Below the pieces are notes generated by a model that saw only the letters and a list, made by a program, of their open reading frames with translations, did no database searches and was not told the origin of the DNA. Position numbers and translations under genes: made by a program. A DNA stretch of 64,000 nt from Rathayibacter sp. VKM Ac-2759. Lineage in GTDB: Bacteria; Actinomycetota; Actinomycetes; Actinomycetales; Microbacteriaceae. This document shows, piece after piece, positions 25,592 to 35,108 of the stretch. The number at the start of each line of letters is the position of its first letter. Within the stretch, counting starts at the first letter, position 1. The stretch is from contig NZ_CP047176.1 of assembly GCF_009834225.1 (NCBI RefSeq), forward strand, positions 3,348,001 to 3,412,000, read 5' to 3'.

Positions 25592-26899
25592 ATGCTCATC
25601 GACGAGTACGACTCCCGCACCCCGCCCGTACCGCTCGCGCCGCAGATCCCGGACCAGCTGACGATCACCCTCTGGGACTTCTCCTGGTACGTGCGCACCG
25701 GCCCGGGCGAGCCGTTTGAAGACCTGGACGCCGCCTTCGCGGGCGCCACAGAGCGCGGGTACAACACGATCCGCATCTGCGCGATGCCGTTCCTGCTGTT
25801 CGGCACGGACATCGACACGAGCGCGCTCAAGCTCGGCCCGCTCGGCGGCGGGTACGCGCAGCGGGTGCGCTGGTACGACGTCAAGGCGCCGACCGTCATC
25901 GACGCGCGACAGCACCTCCTGAAGCTGTTCGAGGCGGCGAAGCGGCACGACGTGTTCGTGATCGTTTCGTCCTGGGAGTACCAGCAGTCCTCCTCCTTCG
26001 CGGAGGATCGCGCGTGGTTCGACGCGCTGATGTCCATCGCCCCGGAGGAGCGTGCTGAGCGGCTGGCGGAGGCGCACGCGGGACTCGTCGCGTTCCTCAA
26101 GCAGCACGACCTCGACGACCGCATCGCCTTCGTCGAGCTGCACAACGAGGTCCAGGCCGGCCACCTCACCGCGGGGCTCGAGTACAGCAACCTCGATGAA
26201 GCCACCCTCGCCCTCCGCCCCCGCCTCACCCGCGGCATCGACCGCTTCCACGAGCTCGCGCCCGGCGTCCCCTGCTCGGTCAACTACGCGCACGTGCCCG
26301 TCGGCGGCATGCGCGGGATCCCGTGGAACTCCGACGTGCTCGTCGTGCACCCCTACATCTACGGGGTGCTCGACGACTTCATCCGCGACTTCGCGCTGCG
26401 GCGGCCGATCGAGGAGTTCGCGCAGGAGAAAGCCGCAGAGACCTTCCTGCTCGACGGGGCGCCTCCGATCGCGGAGTGGACGCTGCCGCCGGAGTCGCAG
26501 TGGAAGCTGACCGCGACCATCGTCGGCAAGGGCGAGATCTACGCGCACGACTGGGGAGACGCGCAGCAGATCGACCGGTTCCTCTACGAGCACTACGGCC
26601 GCCACCAGCTCGAGATGGAGGCGACGCTCACGACGTGGATCGCGGTCGCGGCCGATCACGCGGCGATGCGCGGTATCCCCCTCGTCTTCGGGGAGGGCTG
26701 GGTCGGCTACACGCCGCTCGAGGGCCGCTTCGAGGAAGGACCGATCGGCGCCGAGTACTGCCGGCTCGCGATGCGCGAGTCGCGGCGGGTCGGCGCCCGG
26801 GGCTCGATCGTCTGCTCGAATGCGGCGCCGCAGCACCCGATGTGGGAGGACGTCGCCCTGCAGCTCGAGTGCAACGCCCTCTTCACCGGAGCGCGCTGA
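25592..26899 (+). CDS. Cellulase-like (glycoside hydrolase clan A-type) protein
   Basis: Predicted cytoplasmic TIM-barrel glycoside hydrolase of 435 aa, of the cellulase-like/sugar-binding group. ITLWDFSWYVRTGPGEPFED opens the barrel. The candidate acid/base is Glu in AFVELHNEVQAGH near residue 185, and the nucleophile is probably Glu in PLVFGEGWVGYTPLEG near residue 367, the usual two-glutamate arrangement of clan A. There is no signal peptide, so it would act on imported oligosaccharides. A convergent AraC regulator and the DUF5107 gene follow. Substrate unknown. Confidence 0.8.
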   Translation: MLIDEYDSRTPPVPLAPQIPDQLTITLWDFSWYVRTGPGEPFEDLDAAFAGATERGYNTIRICAMPFLLFGTDIDTSALKLGPLGGGYAQRVRWYDVKAPTVIDARQHLLKLFEAAKRHDVFVIVSSWEYQQSSSFAEDRAWFDALMSIAPEERAERLAEAHAGLVAFLKQHDLDDRIAFVELHNEVQAGHLTAGLEYSNLDEATLALRPRLTRGIDRFHELAPGVPCSVNYAHVPVGGMRGIPWNSDVLVVHPYIYGVLDDFIRDFALRRPIEEFAQEKAAETFLLDGAPPIAEWTLPPESQWKLTATIVGKGEIYAHDWGDAQQIDRFLYEHYGRHQLEMEATLTTWIAVAADHAAMRGIPLVFGEGWVGYTPLEGRFEEGPIGAEYCRLAMRESRRVGARGSIVCSNAAPQHPMWEDVALQLECNALFTGAR

Positions 26900-26902
26900 C
26901 CC

Positions 26903-27769
26903 TCAGCCCTTCCCCTCGCGCCGGTACCGGATCGGCGGCATGCCGTGCACCGAGGTGAACTGGCGCGCGAAGTAGAACGGGTCGGCGTAGCCGACGCGGG
27001 CGGCGATCTGCGCGACGGGCAGGTCGGTGGTGTCGAGCAGCTCGCGCGCCCGCGCCATGCGCAGCTGCGTCTGGTACTTCAGCGGCGACGATCCCGTCTC
27101 CTGGCGGAACCGGGCGGCGAAGTGCGACGGGCTCAGCCGCGCCATCCGCGCGAGATCGGCGATCGAGATCTGGTCGGTGACGTGCTGGCGCAGGTACTCG
27201 ATCGCCTGGTCGATCGCCGAGACCCGCGGCGCCCCGGCCGTCCGCTCGGCGCAGAGCAGGGCCATCAGGTGCCAGGCGGCCCCGGAGGCGGCCAGCGTGC
27301 TCGCGAAGGTCTGGTCGCGCTCCATGGCCTGCACGACCTCCTCGACGAGGGCGACGATGCGGAAGGTGTCGGAGAGCTCGCGCACCGGCGCCGCGGCCGT
27401 CACTCCGGCGACCCGCAGGAACTCGGCGAGGTCGCGGCCGACCACGTGCAGCCACCAGAGTGTCCAGGGGGCGGCGGTGTCGGCGCCGTAGGAGTGCGGG
27501 GTGCCCTGAGGCAGGATCACGACCTGACCGGCCCGCACGGGGTGCCGGACCCCGCCGACCTCGCACCAGCCGGCACCGTGGGTGCAGACCAGGATGATGC
27601 CCTCGCCGATCCCCTCGGTCCGCGTCCTGCCGTGCGCGCGGGCCTCGGGGAAGTAGCCGGAATCGGTGACCACGAGGTGCGAGGCACCGGGACCGGCGAG
27701 GACGGCCTGCACGCGCGGCCGCGGCATCACCAGCAGCCGCTGCCCGGGGAATCCGTCGGTGATCGCCAT
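26903..27769 (-). CDS. AraC family transcriptional regulator
   Basis: Regulator of 288 aa. The N-terminal cupin (GWCEVGGVRHPVRAGQVVILPQGTPHSYG) binds the effector, and the C-terminal double HTH is intact (ISIADLARMARLSPSHFAARF and LPVAQIAARVGYADPFYFAR, with the family signature near the end). ATG at 27769 is chosen over a start 23 codons upstream because the cupin begins soon after it. It is convergent with the cellulase-like gene and divergent from the DUF5107 gene (91 bp between starts), and probably controls both. Confidence 0.92.
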   Translation of the reverse strand: MAITDGFPGQRLLVMPRPRVQAVLAGPGASHLVVTDSGYFPEARAHGRTRTEGIGEGIILVCTHGAGWCEVGGVRHPVRAGQVVILPQGTPHSYGADTAAPWTLWWLHVVGRDLAEFLRVAGVTAAAPVRELSDTFRIVALVEEVVQAMERDQTFASTLAASGAAWHLMALLCAERTAGAPRVSAIDQAIEYLRQHVTDQISIADLARMARLSPSHFAARFRQETGSSPLKYQTQLRMARARELLDTTDLPVAQIAARVGYADPFYFARQFTSVHGMPPIRYRREGKG

Positions 27770-27860
27770 CCGGCCAGCCTGGTGCACCGTCGTCGTTCCG
27801 TCCAGGCACGCCGCCGGATCGGTCGTTCCACCGCGCACCGGCCGTTCCTACGCTGAGGCC

Positions 27861-30800
27861 ATGCTCACCGCCGAGTCGACCCTGGTCCTCCCTCCCGTCC
27901 CCGTCGATCAGGCCGGCGCGGGCGTCGCCGCCTGGGCGGAGCCGCTCGTGATCGACACGTACCTGCCGGGCGAGCCGGACCGCTATCCCGCGTTCCTCGA
28001 CTCCCGCGTCTACCAGGGGTCGTCGGGGCGGGTGTTCCCCCTCCCCTTCCACGAGCGGATCGCGGCCGAGAAGGCTCCGCACGCGTGGGACGCGGTGCAC
28101 CTCGAGAACCGCTGGCTGCGGCTCGTCGTGCTCCCCCAGCTCGGCGGCCGGCTGCACATCGCCTACGACAAGAGCGCCGACTACGACGTCTTCTACCGCA
28201 ACAACGTGATCAAGCCCGCGCTGGTCGGGCTCGCCGGCCCGTGGATCTCGGGCGGGATCGAGTTCAACTGGCCGCAGCACCACCGGCCCGCGACCTTCCT
28301 GCCCACCGACGTCTCGATCGAGCGGGAGGACGACGGCGCCGTGACGGTCTGGTGCTCCGACCACGATCCGTTCGCGCGGATGAAGGGGATGCACGGGATC
28401 CGCCTCCGCCCCGACTCCTCGCTCATCGAGGCGCGCGTGCGCCTGTTCAACCGCAGCGACGAGACGCAGACGTTCCTCTGGTGGGCGAACGTCGCAGCCG
28501 CGGTGAACGACGACTACCAGTCGTTCTTCCCGACCGACGTCGAGTACGTCGCCGACCACGCCAAGCGGGCGGTCGTCTCGTTCCCCCGGGTCGAGGGCGA
28601 GTACTACGGAGTGGACTACCCGGCCCGCGTCGACGCGGAGCATCCCGACGCCGACCGGCTCGACTGGTACCGCAACATCCCGGTGCCGACCTCGTACATG
28701 GTGACCGAGACGGCCGACGCCTTCTTCGGCGGCTACGACCACGGCCGCCGCGCGGGCTTCGTGCACTGGGCCGACCGCGCGATCTCGCCCGGCAAGAAGC
28801 AGTGGACCTGGGGCGACGCTGCGTTCGGCCACGCCTGGGACGCGAACCTCACCGACGGCGACGGCCCCTACGTCGAGCTGATGGCCGGCGTCTACACCGA
28901 CAACCAGCCCGACTTCGCGTTCCTCGCTCCGGGCGAGACCAAGGCCTTCAGCCAGTACTGGTACCCGATCACCGAGATCGGGCCGGCGCAGCAGGCGACG
29001 CGCGACGCGGCGCTGCGCATCGACCTGGTCGACGAGTCGGTGCTGCGGATCGGCGTGGCGGTCACGGCGGTCCGCTCCGGTCTCGAGATCACGGTGAGCG
29101 GAGGCGTCGCCACGCTCCACGACGCGGCGCCCGGCTCTCCGGTGGTCGCCGACCGTCCCGTGCCGCCGGGCGTCCGGCTCGCCGATCTCGTGGTCGAGGT
29201 GCGGCACGAGGGACGCCTGCTCGTCGCGGTCCGCGGCTCCGCCCTCGAGCGCACCGAGCGACGCAGCGAGGCACCCGCGCCCGCCGTCGCGCCGCCGAGG
29301 CCGGCCGAGGTCGGCACCGTCGACGAGCTGTTCCTGATCGGGCAGTACCTCGAGCAGTACCGCCACGCCACGCGCTCCCCCGAGCCGTACTGGGAGGAGG
29401 CGCTGCGCCGCGATCCCGGCGACCTGCGCAGCAACGTGGCGCTCGCCGCCCGCCGCCACGGCGCCGCCCGCTACGAGGAGGCGCTGGTGCTCCTCCGCAG
29501 AGCCCTCGCGCGCCAGCTCGCCTGGGCGCCGAACCCCGCCGACGGCGAGGCGCACTACCGCCTCGGCCTCACCCTGCGGAGACTGGGTCGCGCGGAGGAG
29601 GCGGCGGAGGCGTTCGCGAAGGCCGCCTGGAACGCCGCGTGGGTCGCCCCCGCCTCGCTCGCTCTCGCCCGGATCGCCGGCGCCGCCGACCCCGCCCGCG
29701 CCGAGGAGCTGCTGCGCACGGTGCTGCGGTACGACGCCGAGAACCTGCAGGCGCGCGATCTGCTGGTGCTCAACCTCCGGGCCCTGGGGCGGTCGGAGGA
29801 GGCGGACACGCTTCTGCAGGAGACCCTCGCGCTCGACCCGCTCGACCAGTGGGCGCGGCACCTGGCGGGCGGGCCGCTCACCGCCGATGCGCCGACGCTG
29901 CTCGACATCGCGCTCGAGTACGCGTCGGCGGGCTTCGTCGACGAGGCGCTCGAGGTCCTCGACCTGGCCGACAGCGGCACCACCGCGCTCGGGCAGGTCA
30001 ACGTCGGCCCGCTGATCGCGTACCACCGCGCGGCCCTCCTCGGCCGGGCCGCTCCGGAGGCGCGCCACCGCGACGCGACGCACTGCCTCCCCTCGCGGCT
30101 CGACGACATCGCGGTGCTCGAGGAGGCGGTCGCACGAGACCCGCGCGACGGACTGGCCTGGTCGCTGCTCGGCAGCTGGCGCTACGACCGCGGTCGCGGC
30201 GCCGACGCCATCGACGCCTGGCACGCGGCGCTCGCGGGCGACCTCGACGACTCGGCCGCTGCGCTCGTCGAGCGCAACCTCGGAGTCGCCGCCCACAACG
30301 TGCTGCACGACCCGGATCTCGCCGCGCGCCACTACGCCTCCGCCCGCCAACGCCTGCCCGGCGACGCCCGGCTGCTGTTCGAGGCCGACCAGCTGGCCGA
30401 GCGCCGCGGCGAGAGCGCCGCCTCCCGGCTCGCGGCCCTCGAGGCGCAGCCCGCGCTCGTCGAGGAGCGCGACGACCTCAGCGTCGTCTCCGCGCGGCTG
30501 CTCACCGCCGTCGGCCGGCACGACGAGGCGCTGCGGGCGATCGCGTCGCGCCGGTTCCAGCCGTGGGAGGGCGGCGAGGGCCAGGTGCTCGGCGCCTGGG
30601 ACGACGCCTCCCTCGCGGCGGCGCGTGCGGCCGCGGATCCCGAGACCGCGCGATCCCTCGTGATGGCGGCGCTGACGCCTCCGCCGACCCTCGGAGAGGC
30701 CAGGCATCCCCTCGCGACGACCGCGGAGCTGCACCTCGCGCTCGGCGACGCGCTCGCGGCCTGCGGCGACACCGCCGGCGCGCGGGAGGCCTGGGCGGAG

Positions 30801-31103
30801 TCGTCGCGCGCGACCCGCGACTTCGCCGGCATGGCGGCCCAGCCGTTCACCGAGCGCAGCGCCGCGGCGATCCTCGCCCTCGCGCGCCTCGGCGACGAGC
30901 GGGGCGCGACCGACGTCCTCGACCGCTTCGAGGCCTTCGTCGACGAGCTCGCCGCCACCCCCGGCGAGGTCGACTACTTCGCGACCTCGCTGCCGACGAT
31001 GCTGCTGTTCCACACCGATCCGCAGCAGCTCCGCGACGCCGAGGTGGCGCAGCTGCGCCGGGTCGCCGCCGACCTGCGCGCGACGCTCCCCGAGGTGCCG
31101 TGA
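27861..31103 (+). CDS. DUF5107 domain protein with TPR-like repeats
   Basis: Large protein of 1080 aa. The N-terminal 350 residues form the DUF5107 domain, a galactose-mutarotase-like beta-sandwich (LPQLGGRLHIAYDKSADYDVFYRN, GGIEFNWPQHHRPATFLP, WWANVAAAVNDDYQSFFPTDVEY). The rest is alpha-helical with TPR-like pairs (EEALRRDPGDLRSNVALAARRHGAARYEEALVLLRRAL; DGEAHYRLGLTLRRLGRAEEAAEAF). No signal peptide. Such proteins sit in sugar-utilisation loci; catalytic activity is not established. The downstream gene starts within its stop (GTGA). Confidence 0.85.
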   Translation: MLTAESTLVLPPVPVDQAGAGVAAWAEPLVIDTYLPGEPDRYPAFLDSRVYQGSSGRVFPLPFHERIAAEKAPHAWDAVHLENRWLRLVVLPQLGGRLHIAYDKSADYDVFYRNNVIKPALVGLAGPWISGGIEFNWPQHHRPATFLPTDVSIEREDDGAVTVWCSDHDPFARMKGMHGIRLRPDSSLIEARVRLFNRSDETQTFLWWANVAAAVNDDYQSFFPTDVEYVADHAKRAVVSFPRVEGEYYGVDYPARVDAEHPDADRLDWYRNIPVPTSYMVTETADAFFGGYDHGRRAGFVHWADRAISPGKKQWTWGDAAFGHAWDANLTDGDGPYVELMAGVYTDNQPDFAFLAPGETKAFSQYWYPITEIGPAQQATRDAALRIDLVDESVLRIGVAVTAVRSGLEITVSGGVATLHDAAPGSPVVADRPVPPGVRLADLVVEVRHEGRLLVAVRGSALERTERRSEAPAPAVAPPRPAEVGTVDELFLIGQYLEQYRHATRSPEPYWEEALRRDPGDLRSNVALAARRHGAARYEEALVLLRRALARQLAWAPNPADGEAHYRLGLTLRRLGRAEEAAEAFAKAAWNAAWVAPASLALARIAGAADPARAEELLRTVLRYDAENLQARDLLVLNLRALGRSEEADTLLQETLALDPLDQWARHLAGGPLTADAPTLLDIALEYASAGFVDEALEVLDLADSGTTALGQVNVGPLIAYHRAALLGRAAPEARHRDATHCLPSRLDDIAVLEEAVARDPRDGLAWSLLGSWRYDRGRGADAIDAWHAALAGDLDDSAAALVERNLGVAAHNVLHDPDLAARHYASARQRLPGDARLLFEADQLAERRGESAASRLAALEAQPALVEERDDLSVVSARLLTAVGRHDEALRAIASRRFQPWEGGEGQVLGAWDDASLAAARAAADPETARSLVMAALTPPPTLGEARHPLATTAELHLALGDALAACGDTAGAREAWAESSRATRDFAGMAAQPFTERSAAAILALARLGDERGATDVLDRFEAFVDELAATPGEVDYFATSLPTMLLFHTDPQQLRDAEVAQLRRVAADLRATLPEVP

Positions 31104-32050
31104 TCGTCGAGCCCCGCGGCACGGCCGAGCTGCCGCTGCTCGCCGTCACCACCCCCGATCTCGCGCTGGTGTTCGCGCCGAGCTGCGGCGGGCGCCTCCT
31201 CTCGCTCGTCGTCGGCGGGCGCGAGCTGCTCTGGCAGAACCCCGAGCTGGTCGATGCGGCGCTGACCCCGATCGTGCCCGTGTCGGCCTGGCCCGCCGGG
31301 AAGGGCGGCATGGCGACCTGGGCGAACCTCGGCGGCTCGAAGACGTGGCCCGCGCCCCAGGGCTGGTCCGGGCCGGACGAGTGGGCCGGGCCGCCCGACC
31401 GGGTGCTCGACTCGGGCGCCTGGGCCTCGCAGTGGACGCGGGATGCCCCGGGCGTCGAGGTGGTGCTGACGAGCCCGGACGACCCGCGGTCGGGCCTCCG
31501 GGTGACGCGGCGCTTCACGATCCCGCGCACCGGCACGTCGTTCACCGAGCGCGTGACGTTCGAGAACGTCTCCGCGACCGAGCGGAGGTGGGCGGTCTGG
31601 GAGGTGTGCCAGGTCGCGACCGCGCCCGACGGCGTCGTCGCCGTGCCGCACGATCAGGACCCGATCGAGCTCGACCTCGGCTCGTACGAGGGCGCGGTCT
31701 CGTCCTCCCGTGACGGCCGCGACCTGGTCCTCCCCCTCGGCACCGGCGTCGCCAAGCGCGGCTATCCGCGGGCCTCGGGATCCGTGCAGTACCGCGAGCC
31801 GTCCGGTGCCTCCCTCCGCCTCGCGACCGACCCCGAGCCCGGCGGTGAGTGGCCCGACGGCGGCTCGAGGGTGGAGGTGTGGCTCCAGCGCCCCACCGCC
31901 GCCCCGATCGACGCGCTCGCCGGCCTGCTCCCGTCGGCCCACCTCGTGGAGCTGGAGGTGCTCGGGCCGCTCACCGGGCTGCCGCCCGGCGGACGCAGCG
32001 ACCTCGCGATCGCGTGGAGCGCCTCCGGCCCGGACGAGGAGCCGTCGTGA
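31100..32050 (+). CDS. DUF4380-like mutarotase-fold protein
   Basis: Protein of 316 aa with a predicted galactose-mutarotase-like fold: LVFAPSCGGRLLSLVVGGRELLWQNPE near residues 17-43, GGSKTWPAPQGW near 76 and FTERVTFENVSATERRWAVWEV near 150. These resemble DUF4380 proteins. The GTG start overlaps the DUF5107 stop (GTGA), so the two related-fold proteins are made together and may act on the same sugar. Activity unknown. Confidence 0.78.
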   Translation: MIVEPRGTAELPLLAVTTPDLALVFAPSCGGRLLSLVVGGRELLWQNPELVDAALTPIVPVSAWPAGKGGMATWANLGGSKTWPAPQGWSGPDEWAGPPDRVLDSGAWASQWTRDAPGVEVVLTSPDDPRSGLRVTRRFTIPRTGTSFTERVTFENVSATERRWAVWEVCQVATAPDGVVAVPHDQDPIELDLGSYEGAVSSSRDGRDLVLPLGTGVAKRGYPRASGSVQYREPSGASLRLATDPEPGGEWPDGGSRVEVWLQRPTAAPIDALAGLLPSAHLVELEVLGPLTGLPPGGRSDLAIAWSASGPDEEPS

Positions 32051-32056
32051 GCGAGG

Positions 32057-33016
32057 TCAGCCCGCCCGCAGCGCGAGGAGCCCGGCGTAGACGGCCATCG
32101 ACAGCAGGTAGCAGCCGACGATGATCGCGTAGCCCGCGACCTGCACGCGCCGAGAGCTGCCCCGCTCGGTCCACCAGCTGAAGAGCCGGAACGCCCACGG
32201 CACGAAGATCCAGCCGAGCAGCTGAGTCGAGACGACGTTGCCGATGAAGAGCGAGAGCCAGAACGGGACGCCGTGGGAGGCGAACAGCGGATCCGCGATG
32301 AAGTAGCTCCACAGGAACACGATCGGGTACAGCATCAGCAGCACCAGCAGATTGCTCTTGAACACCGGATCCGGCACCGGCTTGTCCCGCCCGGCCCAGA
32401 AGCCGAAGCCGTAGCTCGCGCGCGTCAGCGAGAGCTGCTGGTTGAAGGCCGCCCCGTCGGCGAGCAGAGCCCGGCGCTCGGGCGAGTCGATCCAGCGGTT
32501 CAGGTCCGCCTCCGTCGCGAAGCTCAGCACCACGACCCAGTCCTCCTGCAGACCGGGGATCGGACGCTCGACCCGGTGCCCGGCGAAGCCCTCGAAGTGC
32601 GACTCCGCCGCCGAGATGCGGCGCTGCCAGGCGAGGAACGCCCCCTCGTCCTCGGGAGCCACCCGAGTCGTGATCAGCACCGACGCCGCCTCGGCGGGGT
32701 GCTTCGCCTCCTCGGTGACCAGGTGGACGGCGTCGTTGCCGACGAACAGCCCGTCGATCCGGGCGAGGAGGGCGGCGCGCTCGGGGCTCTGCATCCAGCT
32801 GCGCGCGGCATCGCGGTCGCGGAAGCGCTCGATCACGATCCAGTCGACCTGGTGGGGCGGATCCGGTCGGATGCTCTCGCGGCCGAGGAAGCCGTCCCGC
32901 CCCTCCAGCCGCGCGCCGACCTCGTCCTGCCACGCCTCGTACCGGGCGTAGTCCGCCTCGGCGAGACGCCGGTGCACGACGAGCGAGACGGGGGCCGACG
33001 TGGTGGTCTCCGCCAC
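32057..33016 (-). CDS. Two-domain antibiotic biosynthesis monooxygenase (ABM)-like protein with C-terminal membrane domain
   Basis: Protein of 319 aa. Two successive ABM/dimeric alpha-beta-barrel domains are seen (about 10-100 and 105-200), each with the pattern RF/SF-x-x-E-A-D/RD-x-x-x-x-W followed by a Ser-Pro-Glu-Arg motif (WMQSPERAALL, WIDSPERRALL). About three transmembrane helices follow (LLVLLMLYPIVFLWSYF onward). The GTG start lies 2 bp after the guanine deaminase stop, so the genes are co-transcribed. ABM domains often act on heme or quinone-like substrates; function here is unknown. Confidence 0.82.
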   Translation of the reverse strand: MAETTTSAPVSLVVHRRLAEADYARYEAWQDEVGARLEGRDGFLGRESIRPDPPHQVDWIVIERFRDRDAARSWMQSPERAALLARIDGLFVGNDAVHLVTEEAKHPAEAASVLITTRVAPEDEGAFLAWQRRISAAESHFEGFAGHRVERPIPGLQEDWVVVLSFATEADLNRWIDSPERRALLADGAAFNQQLSLTRASYGFGFWAGRDKPVPDPVFKSNLLVLLMLYPIVFLWSYFIADPLFASHGVPFWLSLFIGNVVSTQLLGWIFVPWAFRLFSWWTERGSSRRVQVAGYAIIVGCYLLSMAVYAGLLALRAG

Positions 33017-33018
33017 CG

Positions 33019-34412
33019 TCAGGCCTTCCGATAGGCGAGCTCGCCCATCACCCAGGTCTGATCCACCGCGCGCTCGTCGCCGACCATCATGATGCCGAAC
33101 AGCAGCTCGCGGACCGCGTCCTGGGTCAGCTCGCCGCCGTCGTAGGCGAGGCTCTGGTGCCAGGCGGAGGCGGGGGGCCCGGCCGTCCAGTCCAGCGCCA
33201 CGAAGTCGGCCTCCTTGCCGATGTCGAAGCTGCCGACGAGATCGTCGATGTACAGCGCCTCCGCACCGCCCTTCGTCGCCGAGTAGAAGGCTCGGTAGGG
33301 CGAGAGCTTGTTGCGCTCGGACTCGGCGAGGTCCATCTCGCTCGGCACGATGCTGCCGTCGAGGATCGTGTTGTTGAGCATCCCCACCTTGTAGGCGTCC
33401 TCGAGCGAGTTCAGGAGGCTGAAGCGGTTGCCGCCGCCCATGTCGGTGCCGAGGCTGAGCAGCACGCGGTGCTCCGGATCGGTCGCGCGGCCCAGGCGGA
33501 ACAGACCGGAGCCGAGGTAGAGGTTCGACGACGGGCAGAACGCCACGGCCGCTCCCGACCGCGCGAAGCGCCGGAACTCGTCGTTCGAGAGCCACACGCC
33601 GTGGCCTCCGGTGAACTTCGGACCGACGAGGTCGTACTTCTCGTACACCGCGAGGTAGTCGTGGCAGTCCTGGTGCAGCGCGAGCACGCCGTGGATCTCG
33701 GCGGGGTTCTCGGAGATGTGCGTGTTGATCCAGACGTCGGGGTACTCCTCCTTCAGCCGGCGACAGGCGTCCAGCAGCTCCTCGGAGGCGCCGAACGCGA
33801 ACCGCGGAGTGATCGCGTAGAGGCTGCGGCCGACCCGGTGGTGCTTCTCGATCAGCGCCCTGCTGTCGTCGTAGAACTGCTCGGGCGTGTTCGCGAAGTA
33901 CTCGGGACGTGGCGGTCGATGCCGGTGAGGCCGCCGATCATCCTCATGTTGCGCTTCGCCGCCTCCTCGAAGAACACCTCGTTGCAGGTGAGGCTGCCGG
34001 TGGTGAACGCCTGCGCCGTCGTGGTGCCCGAGGCGAGCAGGTTGTCGAAGAAGTGCGTGGTGCCCTCGAGCGCGTAGTCGCGGTCGGCGTACTTGTGCTC
34101 CTCCGGGAACACCCACTTCTGCAGCCACGGCAGCAGCTGCTCGCCGTAGGCCCCGAGCACGCGGGTCTGCGGCAGATGGATGTGACCGTCGATGAAGCCC
34201 GGCACGATGATCCGGTCGGCGATCTCGGTCACCGGCACGTCCGGGTGCTTCGCCGCCAGCTCGGCGTACGGGCCGAAGTCGACGATCAGGCCGTCCTCGA
34301 GCACGAGCAGCCCGTCGGCGTGGAACCGGGTGGCCGCCTCCTCGTCGCCCACGTGCTTCCATGGATCGTCGATGAAGTCGAGGAACGTGCCGCGGATCGC
34401 CTTCGTGGCCAC
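33019..34412 (-). pseudogene. guaD: Guanine deaminase interrupted by a single-base frameshift
   Basis: Amidohydrolase converting guanine to xanthine. The N-terminal part (34412 to about 33907) starts at a GTG with a clear AAGGAG and carries the metal site GFIDGHIHLPQTRVLGAYG. The C-terminal part (33906 to 33019), in another frame, carries INTHISENPAEIHG, GPKFTGGHGVWLSN and LSLGTDMGGG, all expected metal and substrate residues. The break is within IDRH(V)PEYFANTPEQF: adding one G to the plus-strand GGG run at 33904-33906 restores a continuous protein of about 464 aa. A real recent mutation and a base-calling error in a homopolymer are both possible. Confidence 0.85.
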
Positions 34413-34618
34413 CGTGTACTCCTTAGCGAGGTGCCCCCGGGCGCGCGCGCGGGATGTCGACAGCCAGCGTGGCAGGCGGGAGGCACCGCCCGGACCCCCC
34501 TTTAAGACCCGTGTCGCGCGAGACGCGGAGGCGTCGCCGGATCGAGCGCCACAGCGCTCCGCGACAGGAACGTCCCGATCCCTTGCCGTCGTCCCCGTTC
34601 TCTTGGAGTCTTCACTCC

Positions 34619-35023
34619 ATGAGCCTCTTCATCACCTGCCCGGTCGAGAGCGTCGAACGCGCGACCGCCTTCTACACCGCCCTCGGCTGGACTCTCGATG
34701 CAGGGATGAGCAGCGAGAGCGCGTCGTGCTTCGAGATCGCACCCGGCCAGTACGTCATGCTCGGCAGCCGCGAGATGTATGCGAGCGTCGGCGGCACCGA
34801 GGAGCTGATCGGCGGCCCCGGCACTCCCTCGAAGGTCACGGTCTCCTTCGACCTCGGCAGCCGCGAGGCGGTCGACGAGCTGACCGAGCGCGCGGGCGCC
34901 GCCGGCGGGCGGATCGGCGACACCGACGAGTACCCCTTCATGTACCAGCGGCAGTTCGACGACCCGGACGGCTACCACTACTCGCCGTTCTGGATGAAGC
35001 CGGACGCCGAGCCCGCGGCCTGA
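34619..35023 (+). CDS. VOC (glyoxalase/bleomycin resistance-like) family protein
   Basis: Protein of 134 aa with one pair of beta-alpha-beta-beta-beta modules: MSLFITCPVESVERATAFYTALGWTL and FMYQRQFDDPDGYHYSPFWM, the latter resembling lactoylglutathione lyase-like PhnB/YaeR proteins. The start ATG is preceded by GGAG. It stands alone between the divergent guaD and the convergent membrane protein gene. Substrate unknown. Confidence 0.88.
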   Translation: MSLFITCPVESVERATAFYTALGWTLDAGMSSESASCFEIAPGQYVMLGSREMYASVGGTEELIGGPGTPSKVTVSFDLGSREAVDELTERAGAAGGRIGDTDEYPFMYQRQFDDPDGYHYSPFWMKPDAEPAA

Positions 35024-35108
35024 GCGGACGCGCTGCTCGCGATCGTCCGCGCCGCGAGGAGGAGGTCGCCGTGAGGGTGCTCACGGCAGGCCCTCGTCCG
35101 AGAGCCCG

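Noticed and set aside
26883..31013. A 1376-codon open frame antisense to the AraC and DUF5107 genes
   Set aside because: It is opposite recognised domains and encodes Arg/Gly/Ala/Asp-rich sequence without domains, the usual shadow in very GC-rich DNA.
28085..32050. Long plus-strand frame whose first two thirds is Arg/Pro-rich
   Set aside because: Only the part from 31100 (DUF4380-like) reads as a protein; the rest is an off-frame translation of the DUF5107 gene.
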